Shown here: positions 12,896 through 26,969 of the stretch, piece by piece
How positions within the stretch are numbered: position 1 is the first letter of the stretch
Layout: each line of letters starts with the position of its first letter
Source of the DNA: Lutraria lutraria
Lineage: Eukaryota > Mollusca > Bivalvia > Venerida > Mactridae
DNA length: 64,000 nt
Assembly: GCA_964023205.1 (NCBI GenBank)
Contig: OZ026838.1
Coordinates: 26,005,843-26,069,842, forward strand
Reading direction: 5' to 3'
Made by a program: the position numbers and the translations under genes
Notes under the pieces: model-generated
Database searches by the model: none
What the model was told of the DNA's origin: nothing
Seen by the model: the letters and a program-made list of their open reading frames with translations, nothing else

Positions 12896-15800
12896 TTATA
12901 TCTTTAGTTAAATAAGGGTACTAAAACACCATTTCAACAAGGGTAAAGGTCTTCAGTGAGATACAATCACTTTTAGATACCATACTAGGCCAGCTAGTAT
13001 ACTTGGAGAGAAATGATAGCAAATAGGACATTGAAATCAAGCAGGAGGGTTCTAGAAAGGAACAGTCAAACCTGTCAAAGCTGCCACCTCCGAACAAAGG
13101 CCACCCTCTGAATAATGGTCATTTCTTTTACAAAACTGTCATTGATAATTCATAACAGAATGACCAGTGGGAGTGGCCAAGATTGAGAGCTATGATCTGT
13201 GGCTCATACAAAAGCCTAACACTGCAGAACCTCTGTATAAGAGTCATTGCAATGCAGATAGATCTCACAGAGTGTGTAAAGTTAGTTAGGGTAGCCCTTT
13301 GCTTATCAACAAGGGTCATCTATCTACATGTGAGGATCAACCTCCAAACCAAGTCTAAAGACCAAAGGCCAAATCGCTCTCTTAGTAATTGGCCGGACAA
13401 GCTTTGAAAACAAACAAACTGAAAGACCGAAATGAGCCAACCAATTTACCCAAAGTTTGTCGAAAGGGTGGGGGAGAGCGGGCATAACTGGAACATTACG
13501 AAAGAGCCCTACAATTACAAAAATATGACAAAAATATGAATCATGTCAATTCAAGACAATTTACCTAACAAAAATAACTGCTGGGATAAGAATAAAGTTT
13601 TGTAAAAATACTCTTAAAAATTAAAACTGAGGACAAATAAATGCCTATGTTTTTAAAGTTATTTGATATATCTTAAGTTAAAACTAGGGTACTAAAACGC
13701 TCTTTTAATGAGGTGTTTGTGAAACACCCATGCCCCCTAAAGGGCAAATGGATAGTAGACCTTTGACCTATTGATAGACCTTATCAACAGGGGTCATCTA
13801 TCTATGTGACCAACCTTCAAACCAAGTTAAGACCTAAGGGCCAAAACAGTCGAATTGGCCGGACAAGGTTTGATTACCAACGAAAAAGAAAGACAGACAT
13901 GAGCTATCCAATATCCCCCCATTTCTTCGAAAGGGGGGGGAGGGCATAATACAAAAATATAACAAAAATTTTAATTTATACAAATCATGTCAATTCAAGA
14001 CTTCTCAAAAATACTCGTAATTAGTAAAACTGAGGAAAAATCAACTACCTAAGGTTTTAAAGTAATTTCATTATATCTTTAGTTAAATAAGGGTACTAAA
14101 ACACCATTTCAACAAGGGTAAAGGTCTTCAGTGAGATACAATCACTTTTAGATACCATACTAGGCCAGCTAGTATACTTGGAGAGAAATGATAGCAAATA
14201 GGACATTGAAATCAAGCAGGAGGGTTCTAGAAAGGAACAGTCAAACCTGTCAAAGCTGCCACCTCCGAACAAAGGCCACCCTCTGAATAATGGTCATTTC
14301 TTTTACAAAACTGTCATTGATAATTCATAACAGAATGACCAGTGGCAGTGGCCAAGATTGAGAGCTATGATCTGTGGCTCATACAAAAGCCTAACACTGC
14401 AGAACCTCTGTATAAGAGTCATTACAATGCAGATAGATCTCACAGAGTGTGTAAAGTTAGGTAGGGTAGCCCTTTGCTTATCAATAGGGGTCGTCCATCT
14501 ACATGTGAGGATCAACCTCCAAACCAAGTCTAAAGACCAAAGGCCAAATCGCTCTCTTAGTAATTGGCCGGACAAGCTTTGAAAACCAACAAACTGAAAG
14601 ACCGAAATGAGCCAACCAATTTACCCAAAGTTTGTCGAAAGGGTGGGGGAGAGCGGGCATAACTAGAACATTACGAAAGAGCCCTACAATTACAAAAATA
14701 TGACAAAAATATGATTCATGTCAATTCAAGACAATTTACCTAACAAAAATAACTGCTGGGATAAGAATAAAGTTTTGTAAAATACTCTTAAAAATTAAAA
14801 CTGAGGACAAATAAATGCCTATGTTTTTAAAGTTATTTGATATTTCTTAGTTAAAACTAGGGTACTAAAACGCTCTTTTAATGAGGTGTTTGTGAAACAC
14901 CCATGCCCCCTAAAGGGCAAATGGATAGTAGACCTTTGACCTATTGATAGACCTTATCAACAGGGGTCATCTATCTATGTGACCAACCTTCAAACCAAGT
15001 TAAGACCTAAGGGCCAAAACAGTCGAATTGGCCGGACAAGGTTTGATTACCAACGAAAAAGAAAGACAGACATGAGCTATCCAATATCCCCCCCATTTCT
15101 TCGAAAGGGGGGGAGGGCATAATACAAAAATATAACAAAAATTTAAATTTAAACAAATCATGTCAATTCAAGACTTCTCAAAAATACTCGTAATTAGTAA
15201 AACTGAGGAAAAATCAACTACCTAAGGTTTTAAAGTTATTTCATTATATCTTTAGTTAAATAAGGGTACTAAAACACCATTTCAACAAGGGTAAAGGTCT
15301 TCAGTGAGATACAATCACTTTTAGATACCATACTAGGCCAGCTAGTATACTTGGAGAGAAATGATAGCAAATAGGACATTGAAATCAAGCAGGAGGGTTC
15401 TAGAAAGGAACAGTCAAACCTGTCAAAGCTGCCACCTCCGAATAAAGGCCACCCTCTGAATAATGGTCATTTTTTACAAAACTGTCATTGATAATTCATA
15501 ACAGAATGACCAGTGGGAGTGGCCAAGATTGAGAGCTATGATCTGTGGCTCATACAAAAGCCTAACACTGCAGAACCTCTGTATAAGAGTCATTGCAATG
15601 TAGATAGATCTCACAGAGTGTGTAAAGTTAGGTAGGGTAGCCCTTTGCTTATCAATAGGGGTCATCTATCTACATGTGAGGATCAACCTCCAAACCAAGT
15701 CTAAAGACCAAAGGCCAAATCGCTCTCTTAGTAATTGGCCGGACAAGCTTTGAAAACAAACAAACTGAAAGACCGAAATGAGCCAACCAATTTACCCAAA

Positions 15801-18761
15801 GTTTGTCGAAAGGGTGGGGGAGAGCGGGCATAACTGGAACATTACGAAAGAGCCCTACAATTACAAAAATATGACAAAAATATGAATCATGTCAATTCAA
15901 GACAATTTACCTAACAAAAATAACTGCTGGGATAAGAATAAAGTTTTGTAAAAATACTCTTAAAAATTAAAACTGAGGACAAATAAATGCCTATGTTTTT
16001 AAAGTTATTTGATATATCTTAAGTTAAAACTAGGGTACTAAAACGCTCTTTTAATGAGGTGTTTGTGAAACACCCATGCCCCCTAAAGGGCAAATGGATA
16101 GTAGACCTTTGACCTATTGATAGACCTTATCAACAGGGGTCATCTATCTATGTGACCAACCTTCAAACCAAGTTAAGACCTAAGGGCCAAAACAGTCGAA
16201 TTGGCCGGACAAGGTTTGATTACCAACGAAAAAGAAAGACAGACATGAGCTATCCAATATCCCCCCATTTCTTCGAAAGGGGGGGAGGGCATAATACAAA
16301 AATATAACAAAAATTTTAATTTATACAAATCATGTCAATTCAAGACTTCTCAAAAATACTCGTAATTAGTAAAACTGAGGAAAAATCAACTACCTAAGGT
16401 TTTAAAGTAATTTCATTATATCTTTAGTTAAATAAGGGTACTAAAACACCATTTCAACAAGGGTAAAGGTCTTCAGTGAGATACAATCACTTTTAGATAC
16501 CATACTAGGCCAGCTAGTATACTTGGAGAGAAATGATAGCAAATAGGACATTGAAATCAAGCAGGAGGGTTCTAGAAAGGAACAGTCAAACCTGTCAAAG
16601 CTGCCACCTCCGAATAAAGGCCACCCTCTGAATAATGGTCATTTTTTACAAAACTGTCATTGATAATTCATAACAGAATGACCAGTGGGAGTGGCCAAGA
16701 TTGAGAGCTATGATCTGTGGCTCATACAAAAGCCTAACACTGCAGAACCTCTGTATAAGAGTCATTACAATGCAGATAGATCTCACAGAGTGTGTAAAGT
16801 TAGGTAGGGTAGCCCTTTGCTTATCAATAGGGGTCGTCCATCTACATGTGAGGATCAACCTCCAAACCAAGTCTAAAGACCAAAGGCCAAATCGCTCTCT
16901 TAGTAATTGGCCGGACAAGCTTTGAAAACCAACAAACTGAAAGACCGAAATGAGCCAACCAATTTACCCAAAGTTTGTCGAAAGGGTGGGGGAGAGCGGG
17001 CATAACTAGAACATTACGAAAGAGCCCTACAATTACAAAAATATGACAAAAATATGATTCATGTCAATTCAAGACAATTTACCTAACAAAAATAACTGCT
17101 GGGATAAGAATAAAGTTTTGTAAAAATACTCTTAAAAATTAAAACTGAGGACAAATAAATGCCTATGTTTTTAAAGTTATTTGATATTTCTTAGTTAAAA
17201 CTAGGGTACTAAAACGCTCTTTTAATGAGGTGTTTGTGAAACACCCATGCCCCCTAAAGGGCAAATGGATAGTAGACCTTTGACCTATTGATAGACCTTA
17301 TCAACAGGGGTCATCTATCTATGTGACCAACCTTCAAACCAAGTTAAGACCTAAGGGCCAAAACAGTCGAATTGGCCGGACAAGGTTTGATTACCAACGA
17401 AAAAGAAAGACAGACATGAGCTATCCAATATCCCCCCCATTTCTTCGAAAGGGGGGGAGGGCATAATACAAAAATATAACAAAAATTTAAATTTAAACAA
17501 ACCATGTCAATTCAAGACTTCTCAAAAATACTCGTAATTAGTAAAACTGAGGAAAAATCAACTACCTAAGGTTTTAAAGTTATTTCATTATATCTTTAGT
17601 TAAATAAGGGTACTAAAACACCATTTCAACAAGGGTAAAGGTCTTCAGTGAGATACAATCACTTTTAGATACCATACTAGGCCAGCTAGTATACTTGGAG
17701 AGAAATGATAGCAAATAGGACATTGAAATCAAGCAGGAGGGTTCTAGAAAGGAACAGTCAAACCTGTCAAAGCTGCCACCTCCGAACAAAGGCCACCCTC
17801 TGAATAATGGTCATTTCTTTTACAAAACTGTCATTGATAATTCATAACAGAATGACCAGTGGGAGTGGCCAAGATTGAGAGCTATGATCTGTGGCTCATA
17901 CAAAAGCCTAACACTGCAGAACCTCTGTATAAGAGTCATTGCAATGCAGATAGATCTCACAGAGTGTGTAAAGTTAGTTAGGGTAGCCCTTTGCTTATCA
18001 ACAAGGGTCATCTATCTACATGTGAGGATCAACCTCCAAACCAAGTCTAAAGACCAAAGGCCAAATCGCTCTCTTAGTAATTGGCCGGACAAGCTTTGAA
18101 AACAAACAAACTGAAAGACCGAAATGAGCCAACCAATTTACCCAAAGTTTGTCGAAAGGGTGGGGGAGAGCGGGCATAACTGGAACATTACGAAAGAGCC
18201 CTACAATTACAAAAATATGACAAAAATATGAATCATGTCAATTCAAGACAATTTACCTAACAAAAATAACTGCTGGGATAAGAATAAAGTTTTGTAAAAA
18301 TACTCTTAAAAATTAAAACTGAGGACAAATAAATGCCTATGTTTTTAAAGTTATTTGATATATCTTAAGTTAAAACTAGGGTACTAAAACGCTCTTTTAA
18401 TGAGGTGTTTGTGAAACACCCATGCCCCCTAAAGGGCAAATGGATAGTAGACCTTTGACCTATTGATAGACCTTATCAACAGGGGTCATCTATCTATGTG
18501 ACCAACCTTCAAACCAAGTTAAGACCTAAGGGCCAAAACAGTCGAATTGGCCGGACAAGGTTTGATTACCAACGAAAAAGAAAGACAGACATGAGCTATC
18601 CAATATCCCCCCATTTCTTCGAAAGGGGGGGAGGGCATAATACAAAAATATAACAAAAATTTTAATTTATACAAATCATGTCAATTCAAGACTTCTCAAA
18701 AATACTCGTAATTAGTAAAACTGAGGAAAAATCAACTACCTAAGGTTTTAAAGTAATTTCA
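12896..18761. repeat. Higher-order block a-b-c-b'-a, second copy (units 12-16)
   Basis: Same class order as units 4-8. Unit 15 carries aaacaaacc instead of aaacaaatc near its end, a marker shared with units 17 and 27. This links the three b' units that are each followed by class a. Confidence 0.75.
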
Positions 18762-21107
18762 TTATATCTTTAGTTAAATAAGGGTACTAAAACACCATTT
18801 CAACAAGGGTAAAGGTCTTCAGTGAGATACAATCACTTTTAGATACCATACTAGGCCAGCTAGTATACTTGGAGAGAAATGATAGCAAATAGGACATTGA
18901 AATCAAGCAGGAGGGTTCTAGAAAGGAACAGTCAAACCTGTCAAAGCTGCCACCTCCGAATAAAGGCCACCCTCTGAATAATGGTCATTTTTTACAAAAC
19001 TGTCATTGATAATTCATAACAGAATGACCAGTGGGAGTGGCCAAGATTGAGAGCTATGATCTGTGGCTCATACAAAAGCCTAACACTGCAGAACCTCTGT
19101 ATAAGAGTCATTACAATGCAGATAGATCTCACAGAGTGTGTAAAGTTAGGTAGGGTAGCCCTTTGCTTATCAATAGGGGTCGTCCATCTACATGTGAGGA
19201 TCAACCTCCAAACCAAGTCTAAAGACCAAAGGCCAAATCGCTCTCTTAGTAATTGGCCGGACAAGCTTTGAAAACCAACAAACTGAAAGACCGAAATGAG
19301 CCAACCAATTTACCCAAAGTTTGTCGAAAGGGTGGGGGAGAGCGGGCATAACTAGAACATTACGAAAGAGCCCTACAATTACAAAAATATGACAAAAATA
19401 TGATTCATGTCAATTCAAGACAATTTACCTAACAAAAATAACTGCTGGGATAAGAATAAAGTTTTGTAAAAATACTCTTAAAAATTAAAACTGAGGACAA
19501 ATAAATGCCTATGTTTTTAAAGTTATTTGATATTTCTTAGTTAAAACTAGGGTACTAAAACGCTCTTTTAATGAGGTGTTTGTGAAACACCCATGCCCCC
19601 TAAAGGGCAAATGGATAGTAGACCTTTGACCTATTGATAGACCTTATCAACAGGGGTCATCTATCTATGTGACCAACCTTCAAACCAAGTTAAGACCTAA
19701 GGGCCAAAACAGTCGAATTGGCCGGACAAGGTTTGATTACCAACGAAAAAGAAAGACAGACATGAGCTATCCAATATCCCCCCCATTTCTTCGAAAGGGG
19801 GGGAGGGCATAATACAAAAATATAACAAAAATTTAAATTTAAACAAACCATGTCAATTCAAGACTTCTCAAAAATACTCGTAATTAGTAAAACTGAGGAA
19901 AAATCAACTACCTAAGGTTTTAAAGTTATTTCATTATATCTTTAGTTAAATAAGGGTACTAAAACACCATTTCAACAAGGGTAAAGGTCTTCAGTGAGAT
20001 ACAATCACTTTTAGATACCATACTAGGCCAGCTAGTATACTTGGAGAGAAATGATAGCAAATAGGACATTGAAATCAAGCAGGAGGGTTCTAGAAAGGAA
20101 CAGTCAAACCTGTCAAAGCTGCCACCTCCGAACAAAGGCCACCCTCTGAATAATGGTCATTTCTTTTACAAAACTGTCATTGATAATTCATAACAGAATG
20201 ACCAGTGGGAGTGGCCAAGATTGAGAGCTATGATCTGTGGCTCATACAAAAGCCTAACACTGCAGAACCTCTGTATAAGAGTCATTGCAATGCAGATAGA
20301 TCTCACAGAGTGTGTAAAGTTAGTTAGGGTAGCCCTTTGCTTATCAACAAGGGTCATCTATCTACATGTGAGGATCAACCTCCAAACCAAGTCTAAAGAC
20401 CAAAGGCCAAATCGCTCTCTTAGTAATTGGCCGGACAAGCTTTGAAAACAAACAAACTGAAAGACCGAAATGAGCCAACCAATTTACCCAAAGTTTGTCG
20501 AAAGGGTGGGGGAGAGCGGGCATAACTGGAACATTACGAAAGAGCCCTACAATTACAAAAATATGACAAAAATATGAATCATGTCAATTCAAGACAATTT
20601 ACCTAACAAAAATAACTGCTGGGATAAGAATAAAGTTTTGTAAAAATACTCTTAAAAATTAAAACTGAGGACAAATAAATGCCTATGTTTTTAAAGTTAT
20701 TTGATATATCTTAAGTTAAAACTAGGGTACTAAAACGCTCTTTTAATGAGGTGTTTGTGAAACACCCATGCCCCCTAAAGGGCAAATGGATAGTAGACCT
20801 TTGACCTATTGATAGACCTTATCAACAGGGGTCATCTATCTATGTGACCAACCTTCAAACCAAGTTAAGACCTAAGGGCCAAAACAGTCGAATTGGCCGG
20901 ACAAGGTTTGATTACCAACGAAAAAGAAAGACAGACATGAGCTATCCAATATCCCCCCATTTCTTCGAAAGGGGGGGAGGGCATAATACAAAAATATAAC
21001 AAAAATTTTAATTTATACAAATCATGTCAATTCAAGACTTCTCAAAAATACTCGTAATTAGTAAAACTGAGGAAAAATCAACTACCTAAGGTTTTAAAGT
21101 AATTTCA
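18762..21107. repeat. Dimer b'-a (units 17-18)
   Basis: A near-copy of units 15-16, sharing the aaacaaacc marker. The same dimer with the same marker recurs as units 27-28 (30,488..32,833). Confidence 0.75.
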
Positions 21108-24100
21108 TTATATCTTTAGTTAAATAAGGGTACTAAAACACCATTTCAACAAGGGTAAAGGTCTTCAGTGAGATACAATCACTTTTAGATACCATACTAG
21201 GCCAGCTAGTATACTTGGAGAGAAATGATAGCAAATAGGACATTGAAATCAAGCAGGAGGGTTCTAGAAAGGAACAGTCAAACCTGTCAAAGCTGCCACC
21301 TCCGAACAAAGGCCACCCTCTGAATAATGGTCATTTCTTTTACAAAACTGTCATTGATAATTCATAACAGAATGACCAGTGGGAGTGGCCAAGATTGAGA
21401 GCTATGATCTGTGGCTCATACAAAAGCCTAACACTGCAGAACCTCTGTATAAGAGTCATTGCAATGCAGATAGATCTCACAGAGTGTGTAAAGTTAGTTA
21501 GGGTAGCCCTTTGCTTATCAACAAGGGTCATCTATCTACATGTGAGGATCAACCTCCAAACCAAGTCTAAAGACCAAAGGCCAAATCGCTCTCTTAGTAA
21601 TTGGCCGGACAAGCTTTGAAAACAAACAAACTGAAAGACCGAAATGAGCCAACCAATTTACCCAAAGTTTGTCGAAAGGGTGGGGGAGAGCGGGCATAAC
21701 TGGAACATTACGAAAGAGCCCTACAATTACAAAAATATGACAAAAATATGAATCATGTCAATTCAAGACAATTTACCTAACAAAAATAACTGCTGGGATA
21801 AGAATAAAGTTTTGTAAAAATACTCTTAAAAATTAAAACTGAGGACAAATAAATGCCTATGTTTTTAAAGTTATTTGATATATCTTAAGTTAAAACTAGG
21901 GTACTAAAACGCTCTTTTAATGAGGTGTTTGTGAAACACCCATGCCCCCTAAAGGGCAAATGGATAGTAGACCTTTGACCTATTGATAGACCTTATCAAC
22001 AGGGGTCATCTATCTATGTGACCAACCTTCAAACCAAGTTAAGACCTAAGGGCCAAAACAGTCGAATTGGCCGGACAAGGTTTGATTACCAACGAAAAAG
22101 AAAGACAGACATGAGCTATCCAATATCCCCCCATTTCTTCGAAAGGGGGGGAGGGCATAATACAAAAATATAACAAAAATTTTAATTTATACAAATCATG
22201 TCAATTCAAGACTTCTCAAAAATACTCGTAATTAGTAAAACTGAGGAAAAATCAACTACCTAAGGTTTTAAAGTAATTTCATTATATCTTTAGTTAAATA
22301 AGGGTACTAAAACACCATTTCAACAAGGGTAAAGGTCTTCAGTGAGATACAATCACTTTTAGATACCATACTAGGCCAGCTAGTATACTTGGAGAGAAAT
22401 GATAGCAAATAGGACATTGAAATCAAGCAGGAGGGTTCTAGAAAGGAACAGTCAAACCTGTCAAAGCTGCCACCTCCGAACAAAGGCCACCCTCTGAATA
22501 ATGGTCATTTCTTTTACAAAACTGTCATTGATAATTCATAACAGAATGACCAGTGGCAGTGGCCAAGATTGAGAGCTATGATCTGTGGCTCATACAAAAG
22601 CCTAACACTGCAGAACCTCTGTATAAGAGTCATTACAATGCAGATAGATCTCACAGAGTGTGTAAAGTTAGGTAGGGTAGCCCTTTGCTTATCAATAGGG
22701 GTCGTCCATCTACATGTGAGGATCAACCTCCAAACCAAGTCTAAAGACCAAAGGCCAAATCGCTCTCTTAGTAATTGGCCGGACAAGCTTTGAAAACCAA
22801 CAAACTGAAAGACCGAAATGAGCCAACCAATTTACCCAAAGTTTGTCGAAAGGGTGGGGGAGAGCGGGCATAACTAGAACATTACGAAAGAGCCCTACAA
22901 TTACAAAAATATGACAAAAATATGATTCATGTCAATTCAAGACAATTTACCTAACAAAAATAACTGCTGGGATAAGAATAAAGTTTTGTAAAATACTCTT
23001 AAAAATTAAAACTGAGGACAAATAAATGCCTATGTTTTTAAAGTTATTTGATATTTCTTAGTTAAAACTAGGGTACTAAAACGCTCTTTTAATGAGGTGT
23101 TTGTGAAACACCCATGCCCCCTAAAGGGCAAATGGATAGTAGACCTTTGACCTATTGATAGACCTTATCAACAGGGGTCATCTATCTATGTGACCAACCT
23201 TCAAACCAAGTTAAGACCTAAGGGCCAAAACAGTCGAATTGGCCGGACAAGGTTTGATTACCAACGAAAAAGAAAGACAGACATGAGCTATCCAATATCC
23301 CCCCCATTTCTTCGAAAGGGGGGGAGGGCATAATACAAAAATATAACAAAAATTTAAATTTAAACAAATCATGTCAATTCAAGACTTCTCAAAAATACTC
23401 GTAATTAGTAAAACTGAGGAAAAATCAACTACCTAAGGTTTTAAAGTTATTTCATTATATCTTTAGTTAAATAAGGGTACTAAAACACCATTTCAACAAG
23501 GGTAAAGGTCTTCAGTGAGATACAATCACTTTTAGATACCATACTAGGCCAGCTAGTATACTTGGAGAGAAATGATAGCAAATAGGACATTGAAATCAAG
23601 CAGGAGGGTTCTAGAAAGGAACAGTCAAACCTGTCAAAGCTGCCACCTCCGAATAAAGGCCACCCTCTGAATAATGGTCATTTTTTACAAAACTGTCATT
23701 GATAATTCATAACAGAATGACCAGTGGGAGTGGCCAAGATTGAGAGCTATGATCTGTGGCTTATACAAAAGCCTAACACTGCAGAACCTCTGTATAAGAG
23801 TCATTGCAATGTAGATAGATCTCACAGAGTGTGTAAAGTTAGGTAGGGTAGCCCTTTGCTTATCAATAGGGGTCATCTATCTACATGTGAGGATCAACCT
23901 CCAAACCAAGTCTAAAGACCAAAGGCCAAATCGCTCTCTTAGTAATTGGCCGGACAAGCTTTGAAAACAAACAAACTGAAAGACCGAAATGAGCCAACCA
24001 ATTTACCCAAAGTTTGTCGAAAGGGTGGGGGAGAGCGGGCATAACTGGAACATTACGAAAGAGCCCTACAATTACAAAAATATGACAAAAATATGAATCA

Positions 24101-26969
24101 TGTCAATTCAAGACAATTTACCTAACAAAAATAACTGCTGGGATAAGAATAAAGTTTTGTAAAAATACTCTTAAAAATTAAAACTGAGGACAAATAAATG
24201 CCTATGTTTTTAAAGTTATTTGATATATCTTAAGTTAAAACTAGGGTACTAAAACGCTCTTTTAATGAGGTGTTTGTGAAACACCCATGCCCCCTAAAGG
24301 GCAAATGGATAGTAGACCTTTGACCTATTGATAGACCTTATCAACAGGGGTCATCTATCTATGTGACCAACCTTCAAACCAAGTTAAGACCTAAGGGCCA
24401 AAACAGTCGAATTGGCCGGACAAGGTTTGATTACCAACGAAAAAGAAAGACAGACATGAGCTATCCAATATCCCCCCATTTCTTCGAAAGGGGGGAGGGC
24501 ATAATACAAAAATATAACAAAAATTTTAATTTATACAAATCATGTCAATTCAAGACTTCTCAAAAATACTCGTAATTAGTAAAACTGAGGAAAAATCAAC
24601 TACCTAAGGTTTTAAAGTAATTTCATTATATCTTTAGTTAAATAAGGGTACTAAAACACCATTTCAACAAGGGTAAAGGTCTTCAGTGAGATACAATCAC
24701 TTTTAGATACCATACTAGGCCAGCTAGTATACTTGGAGAGAAATGATAGCAAATAGGACATTGAAATCAAGCAGGAGGGTTCTAGAAAGGAACAGTCAAA
24801 CCTGTCAAAGCTGCCACCTCCGAATAAAGGCCACCCTCTGAATAATGGTCATTTTTTACAAAACTGTCATTGATAATTCATAACAGAATGACCAGTGGGA
24901 GTGGCCAAGATTGAGAGCTATGATCTGTGGCTCATACAAAAGCCTAACACTGCAGAACCTCTGTATAAGAGTCATTACAATGCAGATAGATCTCACAGAG
25001 TGTGTAAAGTTAGGTAGGGTAGCCCTTTGCTTATCAATAGGGGTCGTCCATCTACATGTGAGGATCAACCTCCAAACCAAGTCTAAAGACCAAAGGCCAA
25101 ATCGCTCTCTTAGTAATTGGCCGGACAAGCTTTGAAAACCAACAAACTGAAAGACCGAAATGAGCCAACCAATTTACCCAAAGTTTGTCGAAAGGGTGGG
25201 GGAGAGCGGGCATAACTAGAACATTACGAAAGAGCCCTACAATTACAAAAATATGACAAAAATATGATTCATGTCAATTCAAGACAATTTACCTAACAAA
25301 AATAACTGCTGGGATAAGAATAAAGTTTTGTAAAAATACTCTTAAAAATTAAAACTGAGGACAAATAAATGCCTATGTTTTTAAAGTTATTTGATATATC
25401 TTAAGTTAAAACTAGGGTACTAAAACGCTCTTTTAATGAGGTGTTTGTGAAACACCCATGCCCCCTAAAGGGCAAATGGATAGTAGACCTTTGACCTATT
25501 GATAGACCTTATCAACAGGGGTCATCTATCTATGTGACCAACCTTCAAACCAAGTTAAGACCTAAGGGCCAAAACAGTCGAATTGGCCGGACAAGGTTTG
25601 ATTACCAACGAAAAAGAAAGACAGACATGAGCTATCCAATATCCCCCCATTTCTTCGAAAGGGGGGGAGGGCATAATACAAAAATATAACAAAAATTTTA
25701 ATTTATACAAATCATGTCAATTCAAGACTTCTCAAAAATACTCGTAATTAGTAAAACTGAGGAAAAATCAACTACCTAAGGTTTTAAAGTAATTTCATTA
25801 TATCTTTAGTTAAATAAGGGTACTAAAACACCATTTCAACAAGGGTAAAGGTCTTCAGTGAGATACAATCACTTTTAGATACCATACTAGGCCAGCTAGT
25901 ATACTTGGAGAGAAATGATAGCAAATAGGACATTGAAATCAAGCAGGAGGGTTCTAGAAAGGAACAGTCAAACCTGTCAAAGCTGCCACCTCCGAATAAA
26001 GGCCACCCTCTGAATAATGGTCATTTTTTACAAAACTGTCATTGATAATTCATAACAGAATGACCAGTGGGAGTGGCCAAGATTGAGAGCTATGATCTGT
26101 GGCTCATACAAAAGCCTAACACTGCAGAACCTCTGTATAAGAGTCATTACAATGCAGATAGATCTCACAGAGTGTGTAAAGTTAGGTAGGGTAGCCCTTT
26201 GCTTATCAATAGGGGTCGTCCATCTACATGTGAGGATCAACCTCCAAACCAAGTCTAAAGACCAAAGGCCAAATCGCTCTCTTAGTAATTGGCCGGACAA
26301 GCTTTGAAAACCAACAAACTGAAAGACCGAAATGAGCCAACCAATTTACCCAAAGTTTGTCGAAAGGGTGGGGGAGAGCGGGCATAACTAGAACATTACG
26401 AAAGAGCCCTACAATTACAAAAATATGACAAAAATATGATTCATGTCAATTCAAGACAATTTACCTAACAAAAATAACTGCTGGGATAAGAATAAAGTTT
26501 TGTAAAAATACTCTTAAAAATTAAAACTGAGGACAAATAAATGCCTATGTTTTTAAAGTTATTTGATATTTCTTAGTTAAAACTAGGGTACTAAAACGCT
26601 CTTTTAATTAGGTGTTTGTGAAACACCCATGCCCCCTAAAGGGCAAATGGATAGTAGACCTTTGACCTATTGATAGACCTTATCAACAGGGGTCATCTAT
26701 CTATGTGACCAACCTTCAAACCAAGTTAAGACCTAAGGGCCAAAACAGTCGAATTGGCCGGACAAGGTTTGATTACCAACGAAAAAGAAAGACAGACATG
26801 AGCTATCCAATATCCCCCCCATTTCTTCGAAAGGGGGGGAGGGCATAATACAAAAATATAACAAAAATTTAAATTTAAACAAATCATGTCAATTCAAGAC
26901 TTCTCAAAAATACTCGTAATTAGTAAAACTGAGGAAAAATCAACTACCTAAGGTTTTAAAGTTATTTCA
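21108..26969. repeat. Block a-b-cK-b'-b' (units 19-23)
   Basis: Unit 21 (cK) is a c-class unit with ggcttatacaaaag instead of ggctcatacaaaag, a marker seen elsewhere only in unit 29. Unit 22 joins a b'-type A half to a B1-type B half, unlike the usual b' plus B2, so it looks recombinant; unit 30 has the same junction. Unit 23 has a private aattaggtg near 26,606. Confidence 0.75.
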
